64,000 nucleotides of DNA from Xestospongia bergquistia (Eukaryota; Porifera; Demospongiae; Haplosclerida; Petrosiidae): assembly GCA_963965975.1 (NCBI GenBank), contig OZ014411.1, forward strand, positions 15,272,446-15,336,445. Direction: 5' to 3'. Positions 61,500 to 64,000 of this stretch are shown here, piece by piece. The notes beneath the pieces were generated by a model. It did no database searches. It saw only the letters and a program-made list of their open reading frames with translations, and was not told the DNA's origin. The stretch's first letter is position 1; every line of letters begins with the position of its first letter. A program made the position numbers and the translations under genes.

Positions 61500-62699
61500 G
61501 CTTTTACACGTGGAATCGTTCCCCCATCTACGTCACAAGATCACCACGCCTCAAACAGGAAGTGTTTTTCAAAATGGCCGCTACTGTTCCGTTTCCGGTG
61601 TTTTCATGAACGTTTTACTGCGAAACTACAAATCTTTTTTAGCTAACAAGGCGTGAATCATGACTTTCAAGTATAATACATTGATAATATACAATTTAAA
61701 AAATATGTTAAAAAATGACTGAAGTTACCCTTTAAGGGAACTAGAAGACAGGTTATTGACGGCAAATATCACAACAAAATCACTTACTTTTAGAGATGTG
61801 CTACTTGAAGACAATAGACTTATCTTGGACTAAAATAGCTAGACTGTTTGGTAAATCAAGAATGTCACTGTCATGAAACAAAATGAAGCTGGAATTTTGA
61901 ATAACATAACTGATGAAGAACTAGAAGAGAATGTTTGTGCATATGGCATAAAAAAGGATATGCCTAATTTAGGAAACAAATAATTTTTGGAATGTTGTCT
62001 GGTCTTCATGTTCAATGATGTAGGCTTAGACATGTTATTCACTCTGTTGATCCAATCAATACTGCTATGTGTTGATGCCAAAAGATCCATAGATGTATTT
62101 AAATTATGTTGTACGTATACCTGGACCAATGGCTCTTCAGCATATAGGCATGTTCATCAGTTATAACATACAGACCTTTCCATCAACATTGTGGACATGA
62201 TAACTATAACAGATTTTCAACTATTTTCTAACACAAAATTATCGTTTTTCTTAATTTTAATTTATGTTCACATATTTCAAATTTATAGAACCACTAATCA
62301 AATTATTACAAAATTTTGATTAAAATTATTTTGCTTTACATGGCAACCATAAACTTGTTTGGTGAGAGATTGTCATACATGGTTGATGACTTCAAGGATG
62401 ATTGTATATGCTCTGACATTCCATTATTACACTGCCTCTGTGAAGGCTATGCTTCACATGTATTTCCACCTTTATTGCATCAAAGACAAGAGGATAATTC
62501 ATGGCATAATCTTTTTAATACTGTAACACAATTCTATTATCGCATGTTCGATTCTTTTTAGAAGAAGGCATTCTTAGTCATGTTGCAATATATAGCGGGC
62601 ATTTGCTTACCATAGTTTATGATAACATCTCATATGTGCTAAAATAAGGACAGCAACCATTATGATTGTCCAATAAGATTAAACGAAAATAGAAGAAAC

Positions 62700-64000
62700 G
62701 TTGTCACGCGAATCGATGCCCATGATTTCACGAGTAATTTGATGGGCGTTACAGTAACGATATCTGCACCAATTGGACATTAACATAGTTAGCTGTTAGT
62801 TGTCTCCTTGTTACAGTGAGCTAAGTTAAAAACAAAAGAATTAGAAGATGAAGAACCTCCATAGTTCAGTGCAGTCTTGTTTCTCTGATACAGTAAACTT
62901 GCTTACTCTACATTTCATCCTCTATACTATTATTTCAATGACAAATCAATGAAGTACATCATTACAGTTCATATTTCCATATTATTTTTAATTACTATAT
63001 CATCACATAGAGTATAGAAATCACTTTTTTGTGTTAAGTCTTCAAAGAGTAGTTCTTGATCATGACACAAGAATACAGTCTTAAATTCAAGGTGCATGCA
63101 AAATTAAGCCCAGACTTATCAACAATAATGGTTCCCAACATCAATACAGACCAGCTATCTTCCTTTCCTAGTGAGAAAAAAGAATATCAATCTCATCCTT
63201 ACATGCAGGCAGTGTATTAAGAAAAATCAAAAATATGATTCAACTGGATTCCAAGATCAGACATAAGTGATCATGATAGCACTTATTTATTTAAGGAAAC
63301 GATGTTTAAGATAAGATACATAATTATTGGAGATTATAAATGGAAAGAACACAAAAGTGTACATCTTAATTCTGTACTTTAAATGTAATAACAAACCTGT
63401 TTCTTCCATATTAAGCTTCTCTGAAGATATCAAAGTGGTTTCTAAAGAGTTTATTCTAGCTGTAGTAACAGTTTGATCTACGTGTATATACAAAATTTCA
63501 TTGTTAAAAGGTGACTAAAAGATTTTTATCATCATTTTTAAGTTCATGGAACTAAATTGTGTAGCTTAAGTATGGTGCATATATACTTTAAATACTGTAA
63601 AACCTGTTTTGTAATACTAATGCTACTGAAGTGATTTTGGTAGAGGTAACTACATGATTGCTATTATCATCTGAAATAAATAGAAATAGCATCAGGTTAA
63701 AATGTAAATGATAATATACCTATTTGTAATCACTTGACCTATAGAGTGTGACAGCAACAATTGATAAAGATTTTTTCAATTTACCATGTCAATTAAAAGA
63801 GAGAAATTCATTTCTGATCTTAGGTCTTGTTAAGAATTGATATATCTTCTCAGTTACTCTACATCATCTTCTATAGGTGGGTACTCAACAACAATGATGA
63901 TCAGCATTCTCCAAAAAAACTTCATAATTTCTCTTAATTATGTAAACTTGCAGAACTTCTAAGATATGCTATATTGTATTTAGCAGACATCATATTACCA
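62700..64000 (-). pseudogene. Decayed ankyrin-ZU5-death paralogue, 3' end (runs off window)
   Basis: Minus strand. 63790-64000 matches the death-domain exon of the main gene at 30980-31200 (ttctcagttactctacatca against ttctcagctactactttctt; gcagaacttctaagatat against gaaggacttctgagagttt). 63110-63200 matches the membrane-segment exon and 62850-62960 the tail exon. Frames are broken by indels. The same order of pieces as in the main gene shows a segmental copy whose 5' part lies beyond the window. Confidence 0.65.

Larger units (their letters stand above)
60405..61731. mobile_element. Kolobok-like DNA transposon with TTAA target and 214-bp inverted repeats
   Basis: Terminal inverted repeats 60405-60618 and 61518-61731, beginning AGGGTAACTTCAGTCATTTT and nearly identical (I count about three mismatches). 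TTAA occurs directly outside both ends (60401-60404 and 61732-61735). TTAA with A-G-G-R termini and an associated THAP domain is the signature of the Kolobok/T2 group. Inside are two inward-facing genes, each starting about 18 bases from its inverted repeat: THAP (+) and a P2X7-C-like protein (-). No transposase catalytic core is visible, so it is probably non-autonomous. Removing it and one TTAA restores an open frame in the host transposase relic. Confidence 0.85.
60150..62565 (+). pseudogene. Integrase-like transposase gene relic, copy 2
   Basis: Outside the inserted element at 60405-61731 it reads: a coiled-coil-like N-terminus (TSIVQDIEVLTKKLADMIST, continuing KGELEDRLLTANITTKS after the insertion), a helix-turn-helix stretch (SWTKIARLFGKSR, 61822), ITDEELEENV, a segment like RHVIHSVDPINTAM (62030), YVVRIPGPMALQHI (62105) and ALHGNHKLVW (62333). 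This order fits a family of invertebrate and fish genes with an integrase (rve) core whose hallmark is Y-x-V-x-G-P-N-x-L-W-H-I-D-G-x-H-K-L. Assignment is from memory of that family. Frames are broken repeatedly. Confidence 0.5.

Noticed and set aside
61366-61656. Plus-strand frame reaching into the right inverted repeat
   Set aside because: It is the antisense of the P2X7-C-like first exon and of the terminal repeat.

Overview
The window looks like nuclear DNA of a simple metazoan, most likely a demosponge of the Amphimedon type. This is inferred from strongly AT-rich sequence, coding exons split by very short introns (about 45-110 bp) with canonical GT/AG ends and conserved phase, and gene content: adhesion GPCR, SRCR, somatomedin-B and DSL domains, ankyrin-ZU5-death-domain proteins, a COP1 homologue and THAP. 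There are no bacterial-type operons, rRNA or recognisable tRNA genes. Most single reading frames are exon fragments, so genes were assembled by joining exons at splice sites and checking phase.

Layout. 0.4-2.5 kb (+): uncharacterised multi-exon gene with a SAM-like N-terminus and one in-frame TGA. 2.8-7.2 kb (-): COP1-like RING/WD40 gene with a frameshift and in-frame stops, probably a pseudogene. 8.1-11.7 kb (+): adhesion GPCR with HRM-like, GAIN/GPS and seven-helix exons. 13.6-16.35 kb (+): broken non-LTR retrotransposon. 16.5-17.57 kb: decayed partial copy of the adhesion GPCR, running directly into a somatomedin-B/SRCR/EGF gene (17.5-20 kb, +) that ends in a membrane segment and tyrosine-rich tail. 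20.54-28.63 kb: two tandem copies of a roughly 4 kb unit, each with relics of a Delta/Jagged-like DSL ligand, relics of a TGFBRAP1/Vps3-like gene and a tail exon of the ankyrin-ZU5-death family. Copy A carries a perfect 172-bp palindrome; copy B carries a hAT-like MITE.

28.6-52.6 kb (-): a large ankyrin-ZU5-death-domain gene flanked by decayed paralogues (28.6-29.4 and 62.8-64 kb). Its ankyrin repeats alternate between two exon types (A and B), one 33-residue repeat per exon. Two introns lying between a B exon and the next A exon hold arrays of a 144-154 bp satellite (about 7 and about 35 copies). A Ty3/gypsy-type relic sits in another intron.

52.6-64 kb: repeat-rich. Two decayed copies of an integrase-like transposase gene (55.6-57.5 and 60.15-62.6 kb) were each hit by a different DNA transposon. 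The second is a 1.33-kb Kolobok-like element (TTAA target site, 214-bp inverted repeats about 98% alike) containing two inward-facing genes: a THAP zinc-finger protein and, on the other strand, a two-exon protein with the cysteine-rich domain known from the P2X7 receptor C-terminus. This compact two-gene element is the most striking object in the window.

The living genes appear to be surface receptors (adhesion GPCR, SMB/SRCR receptor) and a death-fold signalling protein. The rest is a record of local duplication and transposition.
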